Notes: generated by a model not told the origin, from the letters alone. A stretch of DNA of 64,000 bases from Ancylobacter radicis (GCF_018449475.1 NZ_JAHCQH010000021.1:291369-355368), one strand, 5' to 3'. Positions 9,801-18,124 are shown, counted from the first letter of the stretch. Made by a program: numbers and translations.

Positions 9801-11149
9801 GGCGGGGCGGGCAGTTCGTCCGCTTCCGGCAGGCGGATCACCGCATGGGCATTGGTGCCGCCAAAGCCGAAGGAGGAGATGCCGGCGAGCCGGGCGTCCG
9901 GGTCCAGCGCCACCGGCGCGGCGGCCGGGGCGAGGTTGAGCGCGGCGAAGTCGATGTTCGCGTTCAGCGTGTCGAGATGCAGCGAGGCGGGAAGCTGGCG
10001 CCGCTCCAGCGCACTGAGCGCCTTGAGCAGGCCGGCAAGGCCGGAGGCGGGCTCGAGATGGCCGATATTGGATTTCACCGAACCGATCGGCAGCGGCGCG
10101 GAGCGCCGTCGGCCCAGCGCCTCGCCCACGGCGCGCGCCTCGGCGGGGTCGCCGACCAGCGTGCCGGTGCCATGCGCCTCGATGAAGGCGAGCCGGTTCG
10201 GGTCGATGGCGCGGGCGGTGTAGAGATCGTCGAGCAGGCGCTGCTGGGCGCGGCTCTCCGGCATGGCGATGCCGACCGTGCGCCCGTCCGAATTGGTGCC
10301 GGTCGCCATCACCACCGCGCGCGGCGTGATGCCGGCGCCGGTCGCGCCCTTGAGCCGGGTGAGGATGGTGACGACGCCGCCTTCCGAGCGGACATAGCCA
10401 TCCGCCGCGCCCGAGAAGGGCCGGCAGCGGCCGGTCGGCGAGAGCATGCCGGCGCGCGAGAAACCGATGAAGTTGAACGGGCTGGTGAGCACGTTCACGC
10501 CCGCCACCACGGCGGTCTCGATCTCGCCGCTCTCGATCGCCTTCACCGCGCGGTCGAAGGCGACCAGCGAGGAGGAGCAGGCGGTGTCGATGGCCAGACT
10601 CGGCCCGGTGAAGCCGAACACGTGCGAGATGCGGTTGGCGATGATGGAGAGCGCGTTGCCGGTGACGAAATGCGCGTCGGCGGCGCCGATATCGGTGACG
10701 AAATGCAGGGAATGGTCGAGCGAGGAGGCGCCGACGAACACGCCGACCGGCGCCCCGGCAAGGCGTGACAGCGGCAGATTGGCGTCCTCGAACGCCTCGC
10801 GCACCAGCTCCAGCAGCAGGCGCTGCTGCGGGTCGATCTGCTCGACCTCGCGCGGCGACAGGCCGAAGGCGCCGGCGTCGAAGCCGAAAATGTCGTCCAG
10901 CACGCCGGCAGCGAAGCTGTAGGCCCGGCCGGGCACGCCGCGGCCGGGGTGCAGGAAACGCTCGCGCGACCAGCGGTCGGCCGGGATTTCGGTGACCGCG
11001 CACTCGCCCCGTGCCAGCAGCGACCAGAATGCCGCCTCGTCCCGCGCGCCCGGCAGCCGGCAGGCGCAGCCGATGATGGCGGCGTCATGGAGCGGCTGGG
11101 CCAGCAGGGAGGCTTGGTCGGCATTCGCGCCGGTCGCGGCATGGGTCAA
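3860..11149 (-). CDS. Highly reducing type I polyketide synthase (KS-AT-DH-psiMT-ER-KR-ACP), RkpA-like
   Basis: Single-module multidomain megasynthase of 2429 aa from the TTG at 11149. KS: Cys191 in DTACSSSL, His326 in EAHGTGT, His364 in SNIGHLEP. AT: Ser632 in GHSVGE; YPFH (733-736) at the specificity site suggests malonyl loading. DH: His938 and Asp1102 present, although the Gly of HxxxGxxxxP is Asp. Residues about 1200-1520 look like a methyltransferase remnant without a SAM glycine motif, followed by a structural pseudo-KR. ER: HGAAGGVG (1834-1841). KR: GGTGGFG, Ser2155, Tyr2168 and an LDD motif (B-type). ACP: phosphopantetheine Ser2332 in GMDSLM. There is no thioesterase. All reductive domains are present, so an iteratively built saturated chain is likely, passed to the oxoamine synthase next door. 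Similar to Sinorhizobium RkpA by recollection. Confidence 0.93.
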   Translation of the reverse strand: MTHAATGANADQASLLAQPLHDAAIIGCACRLPGARDEAAFWSLLARGECAVTEIPADRWSRERFLHPGRGVPGRAYSFAAGVLDDIFGFDAGAFGLSPREVEQIDPQQRLLLELVREAFEDANLPLSRLAGAPVGVFVGASSLDHSLHFVTDIGAADAHFVTGNALSIIANRISHVFGFTGPSLAIDTACSSSLVAFDRAVKAIESGEIETAVVAGVNVLTSPFNFIGFSRAGMLSPTGRCRPFSGAADGYVRSEGGVVTILTRLKGATGAGITPRAVVMATGTNSDGRTVGIAMPESRAQQRLLDDLYTARAIDPNRLAFIEAHGTGTLVGDPAEARAVGEALGRRRSAPLPIGSVKSNIGHLEPASGLAGLLKALSALERRQLPASLHLDTLNANIDFAALNLAPAAAPVALDPDARLAGISSFGFGGTNAHAVIRLPEADELPAPPPAPAARVLMLSAQSPEALASLAEAYAERLDGEIERSRLAHAAAHGRARLPHRLAVSIEDPEAPARLRRIARGGNEVALLRGIAGAGGHEVAFVFTGNGGQYPGMGHAAWLASAAFRAAIDEIDDIFAPTAGWSLAQAFRQPPDETALAATELVQPLIFALEVAVARALMEAGCRPAAVIGHSVGEVAAAHIAGALSLFDATQLIYWRSRLQGETRGAGTMAFLMASPARAQELIAAAAQPEVVIGAFNAPKGITLSGPTPAVDAVLRLARRQGVVGKRIGIDYPFHSPAMAPLEQPILQALKLLEPRAPTIPFISSLTGAPVSDASLGARYWWDNIRQPVMFDAAMRHLARDPAIGIFLEIGPKPVLTGFVREILADENRAGVVLASLQEKDRTEEDPIERALLAALVNGAQVDEQRLFGPAALPGRFALPATPWNRQSILPPRTSEAVDIIGGAAPDHPLLGARLMQGGREWRGALDIESRPFLADHKVGDSVIVPATGIAEMALAAGRALFGTSHLLLEDFDILAALRLTPGESVETRVYVDPEGHVAISSRTRGTEDWTLNGQGRVLSAEESARAATAQDASAEPADTVLDAEALYAGAARLGLDYGPAFRLVQRAARRGDRITLDLTEPTQNNCVGESSFVLSPLRADAALHGLVMAADASAPSGTAFVPVRFGALQVLGSTAPMQAVLTVRRASPRSLELDIVLRDSAGATVARMEAVRLRALTLSSTPELDCDFRQSLVPVGPAISEAGARLAAHLDQATPAAPDDDALLTDALAYSIAHRAVMAVAGDEARAGERVEVDRLMATGRLAPERRPLFLTLLDLLAEGGLARHSAEEGWQVTADSDLPAPEPLLHEIAAIAPDRAAEIAIGARLAADLPDLLGHTGPIVHLTGLIDHWETASPGARALAEQAAVLTAASAGDGPLSVLLVERHGLVYDALRPLAEDGRVQLTIIPSDAAARPHLADRIRPTANIVLADQPVGMDVDLVIHADPRRRLDPLSEAGTELIEALRPGGALLSLALAPLGFARLVALEGATGPRGRLLAGARGTTEVFVTPAKNRKEPDRGTLTQATLALLANDAASCLVAPHGHELDGDPATPGATVLIYRPLTGDSAASLAKALDKAGRLLETLRASTTPPALRFLIDGDPLGPHPRAAALWAFGRTAINEYPDLDIKLVALNLRLIDQGTASDLARAFAGLPDERELVLDDKGLRAIRLAPTPKPAPAGGASSLRLVMDRPGALDRLHWRAQTRRAPGPGEVEIEIAASALNFRDVMFAQGLIGDEMLENGFAGPSLGFECAGRVLRVGPDVTSHRPGDAVMAFAPAALATHTIIPSIAALPVPAGLSLDAAATLPVAFLTAWYGLVECARLRSGETVLIHGAAGGVGMAAMQIARARGARIIATAGSPEKRALARLLGADAVYDSRDTRFADEVRAQGGCDVVLNSLSGRAMELSLRTLKPFGRFVELGKRDFIANTGIGLRPFARNLSYFGVDADQLIAAQPELVRAMLEELSGLFARGILRPLPYRLFAANDVRAALRLMQGAGHIGKILIRPPSLPASTAPATPFRAAEGVHLVIGGTGGFGREAARWLGGQGAKLIVTASRKGVMEPPLQFDGAEVTAESLDIRDSQACHQFIARMLARHGRIAGIIHTAMVLDDALIRDLDRARFEAVLGPKVDGARNIDAATAKLDLDYFVLFSSATTLVGNPGQSAYVAANAYLEALARRRRSEGRPGLAMAWGAISDVGVLARDGATSEKLSRRLGLGMLSAADALEELGRALGSPDTPAAHVHAPIDWRAARELTVMRGAAFAALRPGPEETIEGAGDGDLLTLIADQSDTEARATVMRLLTHEVARILRLPAESIEPTRALGDIGMDSLMALELDMEMQRRHKVALPMLGLGAGASLQNVGEKLLRKLRPSVETGTGEPILAAGLHLSADTAELAGRHLRVEPAAVEVLKARVAAEMRRDGSLLR

Positions 11150-11155
11150 ACGACA

Positions 11156-11160
11156 CCTCT
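11156..11160 (-). promoter_or_regulatory. Ribosome binding site fixing the TTG start of the PKS gene
   Basis: On the minus strand AGAGG lies 6 nt upstream of an in-frame TTG (11149-11147). The frame continues upstream to 11458, but the extra 103 codons are Pro/Arg/Ser-rich, overlap the end of the upstream glycosyltransferase gene and resemble no KS N-terminus. The TTG start leaves about 22 residues before the conserved AAIIGCACRLPGA segment, the usual length. Confidence 0.6.
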
Positions 11161-11234
11161 TTGGCTGCACCGGAGACACGTGTCCGGGGGCACGGCGGGC
11201 GGCGCCCGCGCGGGTCTGGCCGGGGCGGGCGGCG

Positions 11235-13775
11235 CTAGCTTTCCACCCGGTCATGGGCCGGCTGATCGGGGGCTGGCGCCGGCTCGTCGGCGCGCCGGCT
11301 GGCGTCGATCTGCTGCTGGATCCGCCCGCCAATGGCGGCGGACCAGGTGGCGAAGTCATATTTGCGGGACACCCGCGCGAGGCCGGCCTCGGCCCGCGAC
11401 GCCCGCAGCTCCGCATGTTCGGCGGCCTCGAACATGGCGCGCGCGGCGGCGTCCACATCGGGGATGCCCCATTGGCCGATATAGCCGCGGCTCGCCAGAT
11501 ATTCCGGCGGGGTCGGGGTCTGCTGCACCGGCACCAGGAAAGCGTTGCTCTCGTCGCAGAAATCCTGCGAGCCGGAATAGTCGGAGACCACCACCGTCTT
11601 GCCCGCCAGCATGGCGTCGGCGATGACGTAGCCGAAGCCTTCCGAGCGGTGCAGCGAGACCATGGCGTCGGAGGTCCACAGCAGGGTCCAGTATTCCTCG
11701 GGCGTCAGATTGCCTTCGAGCACGCTGATGCGGTCATCGCCGGCGATGCGCTCCTCGATCTCCTCCCAGTAGGAATCGATGTTGCTCCAGTGGCCGGGAT
11801 TGACCTCGCGGATCTTGATGATGAGCCGGGTCGGGTGATCGCTGTGCTCGAATGCCTTCTGGAACGCCTTGACCACGTCGAGCGGGTTCTTGCGCACGAT
11901 GGAGGAGCCGAATTCCGCCGCGGTGAGGAAGATGAACTCCTCCGGGGAGCGGCGGAAGCGGTCGAGGAACGGCACATAGGCGAGCGGGCGGTGCATGCCC
12001 TTGTCGACCACGCTGACCGGCACCGAGGTGATCTTGCGATAGGCATCGGCGACATAGGTGGTCGGCGCCCAGATCTCGTCGACGGCAACCGCGCCGAGCG
12101 CGTGGCTGGCCGGCGGGCGGTCGCTTTCCCACAGATAGAAGCCGATGATGTGCGCGTCCTCGCAGATGCCGGCGAAGCGCGACAGCATCTCCGGCGCGCG
12201 GTCGGCATTGACGCAGAGCACCACCACGCGGGCGCGCACGCCGATGGTGGGGTTGTAGTCGACATCCGGGTTGAGGCAGGCCCCGTCATCGGCGTTGAAG
12301 ACGAGCGGCGAGAAGTTGGACAGCGCCTCCACGAACATGGAGAGGTTGCGCCCGACGCCGGTCTCGTTGGCGTGGCCGATGATGACGAGGTCGCGCATCG
12401 GCAGGTCGTCGGCGGGCTCGGTGCCCTCGCCCTCGATCCGGCCGGCGGCCGAGAGCACGCCGAGTTCCGGGGCGCGCGCATAGACATCGCTGCGCAGCCG
12501 GTCGCGCCAGAAGTCCGCGCCGCGCTCGGCGATGGCCACTTCGGGCATCGCCACGCCACTGATGATGGCGATCAGCGCGAGATCGAAGCGGGTGAAATCG
12601 CCCGTGCCGCCGGCCCCCCAATAGGCGCGCCAGACATGGGGCGTGAAGGACAGCCGGTTCGGCTGCGTCACATCGAGCGCCACTTCCCGGAAGGAGGTGA
12701 GGCGTACGAAGTTCTCCTCGCGCATCCGCCCGCCAAGGCCCTGATCCTCCAGCAGGAACAGCCAGTACCAGCTCCAGGGCAATTCGCGGTTGCGGTACAT
12801 GTCGGCCGGGGCGGCCAGCGAGCGGCGCAGCCCGTCCGAGACCAGGCTGGCATTGTTCTTGTCGGCGATGAACGGGGCGGTGGCGAATTTGTACTGGACC
12901 AGCCGCAGCCCTTCCTCGGTGAAGATGTCGATATGCGGATAGTGGCGGCGCCAGAAGGCGAACAGCGTCAGATTGATCTCGTGCTTCATCACCCGGCGGT
13001 TCATCACCGGCTCGCTGAGCAGGGTGCGGATCTCGTCGGTCAGGCAGAACACCTGGCGCTTGTAGCTGTCCTCGAAGACGTCCGAGACGATCCAGTTGGC
13101 GACCGACTGGCCGCCGGAGAGCTTGGTCTGCTGGCCGAGGCGATTGGCCATGTAGCGGGTATAGACCGAGGCGCGCCAGCGGGCCGGCGGCTCGTCCGAC
13201 TTTTCCAGACGGCGGGCGATCTTGGGGATGTCGTGCCAGATGCGGTGGCGCAGCCGCGCCTCGCGGGCGACACCGCCGATATTGGCGATGAAATCGCCGA
13301 GTTCCTCGCGCGCCGCCGGGTCGGGCCAGAACGCCACGCCGGAGACGGGCCCGGCATAGGCGCTCGCATGGGCGCTGGAGCCATTGACCGTGAGCAGCAT
13401 CTGGCGGTGCGCGGCGAGGCGATAGCCGGTGGCGTGAATCGGCAGATAGGCCTGGGGAGCGGTCTCGCGCTCGAACACCACGACGCCGTCAATGATGAGC
13501 CGCAGCGTCACCGGTCGGGCCAGATCGCTCCGGTCGAAGCCCCAGGCGACGGCCTGCCCGTCCTCGACGAAAATACCACCGACCACCGGCTCGTCAGCCG
13601 GTAAGGTCAAGTAATTATGCCGCGCGGAGATCAGCTCCAGCGCATTGGCAAGATGTTGTTCCTGATTAATGTCGTCGCCGCGCGCCAGCCTTTCGCGCAG
13701 ATCCTCTGCCAGGGAGACCAAACCCTCCTGTGCCGCGTCGCGTCCTACCTGGCGCCCGAAGGTCTCAAAGTTCAT
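11235..13775 (-). CDS. Large glycosyltransferase with C-terminal GT4 domain
   Basis: 846-residue protein. The C-terminal half (from about residue 470, LVIIGHANETGVGRN) is a GT-B glycosyltransferase with EEYWTLLWTSDAMVSLHRSEGFGYVIADAM, the sugar-nucleotide loop of family 4, followed by GKTVVVSDYSGSQDF. The N-terminal half resembles no domain I can name; it carries aromatic-rich stretches such as PWSWYWLFLLEDQ and is probably a second cytoplasmic domain. The ATG at 13775 follows GTGGGG by 6 nt and is preferred to the GTG four codons earlier. It is first in the leftward PKS operon, with an 85-bp gap to the PKS start. Likely adds a capsule sugar; donor and acceptor unknown. Confidence 0.85.
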   Translation of the reverse strand: MNFETFGRQVGRDAAQEGLVSLAEDLRERLARGDDINQEQHLANALELISARHNYLTLPADEPVVGGIFVEDGQAVAWGFDRSDLARPVTLRLIIDGVVVFERETAPQAYLPIHATGYRLAAHRQMLLTVNGSSAHASAYAGPVSGVAFWPDPAAREELGDFIANIGGVAREARLRHRIWHDIPKIARRLEKSDEPPARWRASVYTRYMANRLGQQTKLSGGQSVANWIVSDVFEDSYKRQVFCLTDEIRTLLSEPVMNRRVMKHEINLTLFAFWRRHYPHIDIFTEEGLRLVQYKFATAPFIADKNNASLVSDGLRRSLAAPADMYRNRELPWSWYWLFLLEDQGLGGRMREENFVRLTSFREVALDVTQPNRLSFTPHVWRAYWGAGGTGDFTRFDLALIAIISGVAMPEVAIAERGADFWRDRLRSDVYARAPELGVLSAAGRIEGEGTEPADDLPMRDLVIIGHANETGVGRNLSMFVEALSNFSPLVFNADDGACLNPDVDYNPTIGVRARVVVLCVNADRAPEMLSRFAGICEDAHIIGFYLWESDRPPASHALGAVAVDEIWAPTTYVADAYRKITSVPVSVVDKGMHRPLAYVPFLDRFRRSPEEFIFLTAAEFGSSIVRKNPLDVVKAFQKAFEHSDHPTRLIIKIREVNPGHWSNIDSYWEEIEERIAGDDRISVLEGNLTPEEYWTLLWTSDAMVSLHRSEGFGYVIADAMLAGKTVVVSDYSGSQDFCDESNAFLVPVQQTPTPPEYLASRGYIGQWGIPDVDAAARAMFEAAEHAELRASRAEAGLARVSRKYDFATWSAAIGGRIQQQIDASRRADEPAPAPDQPAHDRVES

Positions 13776-14396
13776 GAATCGCCCCACTTATTGGCAAGAG
13801 GATCGGGCGATGCCGACCGCCGCACTCCGCCGGAAAGCCTCTCGATACGCATGAGGTGTGCATTGCAGCATCAAAAGCAAACCCGTGTCCAGTTATAAGT
13901 TTATGTATTAAAGCCCCATTTTTTCCAAATGTGGTAGCCTGTGACCGTACAGCGAGAGTATTTCGATTCACATGATTCACTATGTCGATTTTTGAAACAA
14001 ACCAGTTCGATCAACAAACCGGAGCGACGCATTCTGTACTTACAAGGATTCCGATGAATGCGGCCATAACGTGGAATTGAGCGAGATGTTCCGGGTTGCC
14101 GCGAAGTCTCGCGTTTTCCATACCGGGAAACCATTTGACGTTAGGGAATATGTTGCGCTGCGGAATGTCGGCCCGCCGTGCCGCCGTCGACCTCAGGAGC
14201 GGCCGGCGCGCGGGAGGGCGCCGGGCGGCGCGAAGGGGGTTAGAACGCGCCGGGTGCGAAAAGGTTCAATACAACTATCAATATTTTCGAACAGTGGACA
14301 CACGGGAAGAACATGCTAACTCTATTACGTTAGCACCACTCTCCGCGGAAAAATGCGGGCGAAGAGTTTCGATATTGCTTGTATTCGAGAGGTAAT
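13776..14396. other. Divergent intergenic region between the two capsule operons
   Basis: A 621-bp gap between the glycosyltransferase (leftward) and the pyruvyltransferase fusion (rightward). It is clearly AT-richer than its surroundings at about 13860-14060 and 14270-14396, with a GC-rich block (about 14160-14260) between. Short frames here have atypical composition and no recognisable protein features, so I call no gene. It must contain both operon promoters, but I found no convincing -35/-10 pair on either strand. A 7-bp inverted repeat at 14314-14335 is listed separately. Confidence 0.6.
14314..14335. promoter_or_regulatory. Inverted repeat upstream of the pyruvyltransferase fusion
   Basis: TGCTAAC and GTTAGCA form a perfect 7-bp inverted repeat around an 8-nt AT-rich centre, ending about 60 bp before the start codon at 14397. 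Position and symmetry fit an operator for a dimeric regulator, or a short leader hairpin. No known family consensus was recognised. Confidence 0.35.
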
Positions 14397-16718
14397 ATGG
14401 CGGCGACGCTCGACGCGATCGTTCGGTCCCAGGGCGAAGTCCCGCTCGGCTGGGCAGGTTCGACCACCCTGATGGACTACCTTAATTTCGAGGATGCCCT
14501 GAGCCCGATCATGACGGCTCTGGTGGGCGGCGTTCCGGTCCGCCGGGTGCCGGCACGCTCGAAATCGGTGCGCATGGCCGCGATCGGTGCCATCGGGCAC
14601 ACGTTCGAGGGCGGCGAGGTGCATGTGTGGGGCACCGGATGCTCCCCCTGGAAGAACCCTTCCGCGCCGCCCGACCGGCGGATCGCGTTTGAAGCGCCGG
14701 CGCATGGCGCCATGCGTCTGCACGCCACCAGCGGGCCGGTGGCCGAGAAGCTGATGGCCAATGGCGGGCCGCGTCCCGGCCTCTATGGCGACCCGGCCTG
14801 GCTGCTGCCGAAATTCTACCGCCCGTCGATCGCCAAGAAGTGGAAGCTCGGCGTCGTCCTGCACGTCTCCGAACTGGCCGACCGGTCCTTCGAGGCGCGC
14901 CCGCTGCCGGCCTTCCTGCGCTACCAGATCCCGGATGAGCTGAAGGACGATATTCGCCTCATCACCACGGTGACGCCGCTCGGGGTCGAGTCGATCCGGG
15001 CCAAGCTCGACGAGATGCTGGCCTGCGAGCGGATCGTGTCCATGAGCATGCATGGGCTGGTCGTCGCCGAGGCCTATGGCATTCCCAACCTCTATTTCTC
15101 GCCCTTGTCGGAGCCGCGCGGCCTCGGCCGGATGGATCTCGACCCGAACGGGCCGTCGGATCTGCGCATCGTCGATCTCTATCTCGGCCTCGGCCGGCGC
15201 CACACCGCCGCCTATTTCCAGGATCGCGGCCTGCCGACCAACTGGCACAGCGTGATGGAGGCGGTGGACCGGACATGGGAGCCCTCGGGCTTCGTCGCCG
15301 ACCGGCTGATCGACGCCTTCCCCTTCACGCCCTCGCCGCTCAAGGCGCCGGCGGGCAAGAGCATCTGGGAGCACCCGGTGATCAAGGGAATCACGCTGCG
15401 CCATGATGTGGCGCTGCTGCAGCAGCAGGACCGCGAGGCCGAGAGCGCGCAGGCGGCGCGGCCGGCGCATGTCGAGCCGGTCGAATCGGCGCCTGCCGAA
15501 CCCGCGCCCGCCCCGACGCGGGCCCAGCTCGCCCGGGCCCGGAAGGCGGCGCGTGCCTCCGGCGCATCGCGCGCGGAGGTGGCGGATGTCCGTGCGGATG
15601 CGGCGGTCGAGATGAAGCGCACCGATGTGCCCCTCAAGGACGCGCCCCACACGGATGCGCCGCCGAAGGGGGTTCCCGCGACGCCCGCTGCTGCGTCGCC
15701 GGCCGCGATGCCGCCGGAACTGGCCGCCCTGCTGCGGATGAATGCCGATCGAATCTCGATCCCGCTCTCCTGGGCGGCGACCACGCGGGAGAGCCCGCAT
15801 GCCAATCTCGGCGATACGCTGAGCGCGCTGATCGTGGCCGGCATGGCCGGAATCCCGGTGCGGCGCGCCGGCTTCGACCAGCCGATCGAGCGCATGGTGG
15901 CGGTCGGCACGATCGGCCACAACCAGCGCAACGGCGTGCTGCATTTCTGGGGCACCGGCGTGGATGCCGAGCGCAACCCGGTCGATCCGCTGGTGCATGG
16001 CTATGTTCGCCCGGTCGACACGCAGTTCAACATCCACGCGCTGCGCGGCCCGAACAGCGCCCGCACCCTGCGTGCCGCCGGCATCGAGGTGCCCGACATC
16101 TTCGGCGACCCGGTGTGGATGCTGCCGCGCTTCTGGCCGATGAAGGATGTGGAGAAGACGCACGATCTCGGCGTCATCCTGCACATCACCGAGCTGGAGG
16201 ACCGCACGCTGGACGCGAAGGTGAAGGCCTCGCTGCGGCGCTATGCGGTGCCGGACGCCTTCAAGGACCGGATCCGGCTGATCAACACCCATTGCCCGCC
16301 GACGCCCGAGGGCATGAAGGCCAAGGTGGCGGAGATCGTCTCCTGCCGCGCCATCGTCTCCACCTCGCTGCACGGCCTCGTCATCGCCGAGACCTATGGC
16401 ATTCCCTGCGCCTGGTTCGCCACCTATGGCGACGGCGAGGGGCGGATGCTCGACCTCGGCAATCACGAGCACCAGATCGACCACCGGATGCGCGACTTCT
16501 ATTCCGGCGCGGGACGCACGACGCTTTCCTCCTATTGCCTGGAACGCTCCAAGCCGACCGACTGGAACGCCGTGCTGGCCTGGGTCTATGGCAAATGGCG
16601 CCCGCTCACCTATGACGACCGCCCGCTGATCCGCGCCTTCCCGATGCCGCTCGCGGTGTCGCCCGAGGACACGAGCTGGCCGCTGCCGGCGGCGATCGTC
16701 GACCGGATCGACTATTGA
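14397..16718 (+). CDS. Tandem-domain polysaccharide pyruvyl transferase fusion
   Basis: 773-residue protein with two complete copies of the polysaccharide pyruvyl transferase fold (CsaB/ExoV/WcaK type), which ketal-links pyruvate from phosphoenolpyruvate to sugars. Domain 1 spans about 1-340 with VWGTG and SMHGLVVAEAYGIP; domain 2 spans about 445-773 with FWGTG and STSLHGLVIAETYGIP. Between them lies about 100 residues of Ala/Pro/Glu/Lys-rich linker. The ATG at 14397 is preceded by GAGAGGT at good spacing, better than the TTG six codons upstream. It is first in the rightward capsule operon. A free-standing relative lies at 20645. Two active sites in one chain could pyruvylate two positions or two residues of the repeat; one domain could instead be structural. 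Confidence 0.88.
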   Translation: MAATLDAIVRSQGEVPLGWAGSTTLMDYLNFEDALSPIMTALVGGVPVRRVPARSKSVRMAAIGAIGHTFEGGEVHVWGTGCSPWKNPSAPPDRRIAFEAPAHGAMRLHATSGPVAEKLMANGGPRPGLYGDPAWLLPKFYRPSIAKKWKLGVVLHVSELADRSFEARPLPAFLRYQIPDELKDDIRLITTVTPLGVESIRAKLDEMLACERIVSMSMHGLVVAEAYGIPNLYFSPLSEPRGLGRMDLDPNGPSDLRIVDLYLGLGRRHTAAYFQDRGLPTNWHSVMEAVDRTWEPSGFVADRLIDAFPFTPSPLKAPAGKSIWEHPVIKGITLRHDVALLQQQDREAESAQAARPAHVEPVESAPAEPAPAPTRAQLARARKAARASGASRAEVADVRADAAVEMKRTDVPLKDAPHTDAPPKGVPATPAAASPAAMPPELAALLRMNADRISIPLSWAATTRESPHANLGDTLSALIVAGMAGIPVRRAGFDQPIERMVAVGTIGHNQRNGVLHFWGTGVDAERNPVDPLVHGYVRPVDTQFNIHALRGPNSARTLRAAGIEVPDIFGDPVWMLPRFWPMKDVEKTHDLGVILHITELEDRTLDAKVKASLRRYAVPDAFKDRIRLINTHCPPTPEGMKAKVAEIVSCRAIVSTSLHGLVIAETYGIPCAWFATYGDGEGRMLDLGNHEHQIDHRMRDFYSGAGRTTLSSYCLERSKPTDWNAVLAWVYGKWRPLTYDDRPLIRAFPMPLAVSPEDTSWPLPAAIVDRIDY

Positions 16719-18124
16719 GCGGTGCGGCGGCGAAGGGCGCCGGCCTGGACGCGGTGGCCCGCGAGCCCATGGCCTTCGCGCCGGTGACGGCCGAACGGCG
16801 CGACGGGCCGCGCCGGGTCGAAGACGTGCCGGCGCCGACGGGTGCGGTGCCGACAGCTGCGGCGCCGGTGCGCGAGGCGTTGGCCGGGGCGGTGTTCCTG
16901 TTCCTTCAGGGGCCGGCCTCGCCCTTCGGCTTCCGGCTCGCGCAGGCGCTCATCGCGCGCGGCGCGCGGGTCGAGAAAGTGCATCTGTGCGGTGGCGACC
17001 TGGTGTTCTGGCCGGGCGCGGCCCGGCTTTATCGTGGCCGGCTCGCGGACTGGCCGGCCTATCTGGAGCGGCTGATGGCCGAGGCGCGGGTGAGCGATCT
17101 GGTGCTGTTCGGCGACTGCCGGCCCTATCATGTGCCGGCCATCGCCTGCGCGCGTGCCCTCGGCCTGCGGATGCATCTGCTGGAGGAAGGCTATGTGCGG
17201 CCCGGCCGCATCACCTGCGAGCGGGCCGGCGTCAACGCCCATTCCGACCTGCCGCGTGAGCCGGCGCAGGTGAGGGCGCAGGCCGCCGGCCTGCCGGAGC
17301 CGGCCGATGCCGCGCCGCTGGAGGAACCCTTCGCGCCGCGGGCATTGTGGGATGTGCGCTGGCATCTGGGCTATGGCGCGCTGGCGCCGCTGTTCCGGCA
17401 CTACCGCCGCCATACGCTGATCCACCCCGCGCGCGATTATGCCGGCTGGGTGCTGCGCTGGCTCGGGGCCTCCGGCGCGGCCCGGCGCGACCGGGCGGCA
17501 CGGGCGCGCCTCGCCGGGGAAGGGGCCTATTTCCTGTTCCCGTTGCAACTGGAAGGCGACTTCCAGATGCGCGTGCATTCGGATTTCGGCTCGGTCGAGG
17601 AGGTGGCCCGCCTTGTGCTCGGCTCCTTCGCCCAGAGTGCGCCGGCGGGGACGGCGCTGCTGGTCAAGCGCCATCCCTATGACACGCGCTTTCCGGCCAG
17701 CCGGCACATGATCGCGCGGCTGGCGGCCGAGCTGGGTCTCGCGGAACGGGTGGTCTTCATCGAGGATGGCGACATCGAGCCGCTGGTGGCGGGCAGCGCC
17801 GGCGTGGTGCTGGTCAACTCGACCACGGCGATGCTGGCGCTGAAGCATGGCCGCCCGCTTAAAGTTCTCGGCCGCGCCACCTATGACATGGCCGGCCTGT
17901 CGCATCAGGGCGCGCTTGATGGCTTCTGGCGCGCCGGCGCGGCGCCCGATCCGGCGCTGGTCGCCGCCTATCGCCGGCTGGTGATCGCCCGCACGCAGCT
18001 CGATGGCGGCTTCTTCGCGCCGCAGGCGATCGCGCGGGCGGTGGACAGCCTCGTCGCCCGCTTCGAGGCGGAGCGGATGGCCGGCGCGCGGGGCGCGGAC
18101 CCGATGGCGGAGGCGCGCGGATGA
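16715..18124 (+). CDS. KpsS/LipB-like capsule polysaccharide biosynthesis protein (RkpJ-like)
   Basis: Capsule_synth-family protein of 469 aa. In E. coli, KpsS and KpsC are Kdo transferases that build the poly-Kdo linker on the lipid end of group 2 capsules. Visible features are an early LFLQGPASPFGFRLAQAL segment, the family's LLEEGYVRPGRITCERAGVN, then FLFPLQLEGDFQM and LLVKRHPYD, and VVLVNSTTAMLAL near the end. The first 55 residues are poorly structured. The annotated start is a TTG overlapping the previous stop (TTGA); an ATG at 16769 is an alternative. It ends with an ATGA overlap into the reductase gene. The neighbouring PKS/oxoamine synthase/reductase set makes a role at the lipid end of the polymer attractive. 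Confidence 0.85.
   Translation: MSGAAAKGAGLDAVAREPMAFAPVTAERRDGPRRVEDVPAPTGAVPTAAAPVREALAGAVFLFLQGPASPFGFRLAQALIARGARVEKVHLCGGDLVFWPGAARLYRGRLADWPAYLERLMAEARVSDLVLFGDCRPYHVPAIACARALGLRMHLLEEGYVRPGRITCERAGVNAHSDLPREPAQVRAQAAGLPEPADAAPLEEPFAPRALWDVRWHLGYGALAPLFRHYRRHTLIHPARDYAGWVLRWLGASGAARRDRAARARLAGEGAYFLFPLQLEGDFQMRVHSDFGSVEEVARLVLGSFAQSAPAGTALLVKRHPYDTRFPASRHMIARLAAELGLAERVVFIEDGDIEPLVAGSAGVVLVNSTTAMLALKHGRPLKVLGRATYDMAGLSHQGALDGFWRAGAAPDPALVAAYRRLVIARTQLDGGFFAPQAIARAVDSLVARFEAERMAGARGADPMAEARG

Noticed and set aside
6938..10768. 1276-codon open frame on the plus strand opposite the PKS gene
   Set aside because: Antisense shadow of high-GC coding DNA; the translation is Gly/Arg/Gln-rich with no domain, and the minus strand has a complete PKS.
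11150..11458. Extension of the PKS upstream of the TTG at 11149
   Set aside because: Runs through the end of the upstream gene, codes Pro/Arg/Ser-rich sequence, and a good ribosome site precedes the TTG.
10992..13604. 870-codon plus-strand frame opposite the large glycosyltransferase
   Set aside because: Antisense shadow; no recognisable motif, composition driven by GC content.
13901..14319. Short frames on both strands in the capsule divergent region
   Set aside because: AT-rich, no ribosome sites, translations resemble no protein; more likely promoter DNA.
14325..16484. 719-codon minus-strand frame opposite the pyruvyltransferase fusion
   Set aside because: His/Arg-rich antisense shadow; both pyruvyltransferase domains on the plus strand are conserved.
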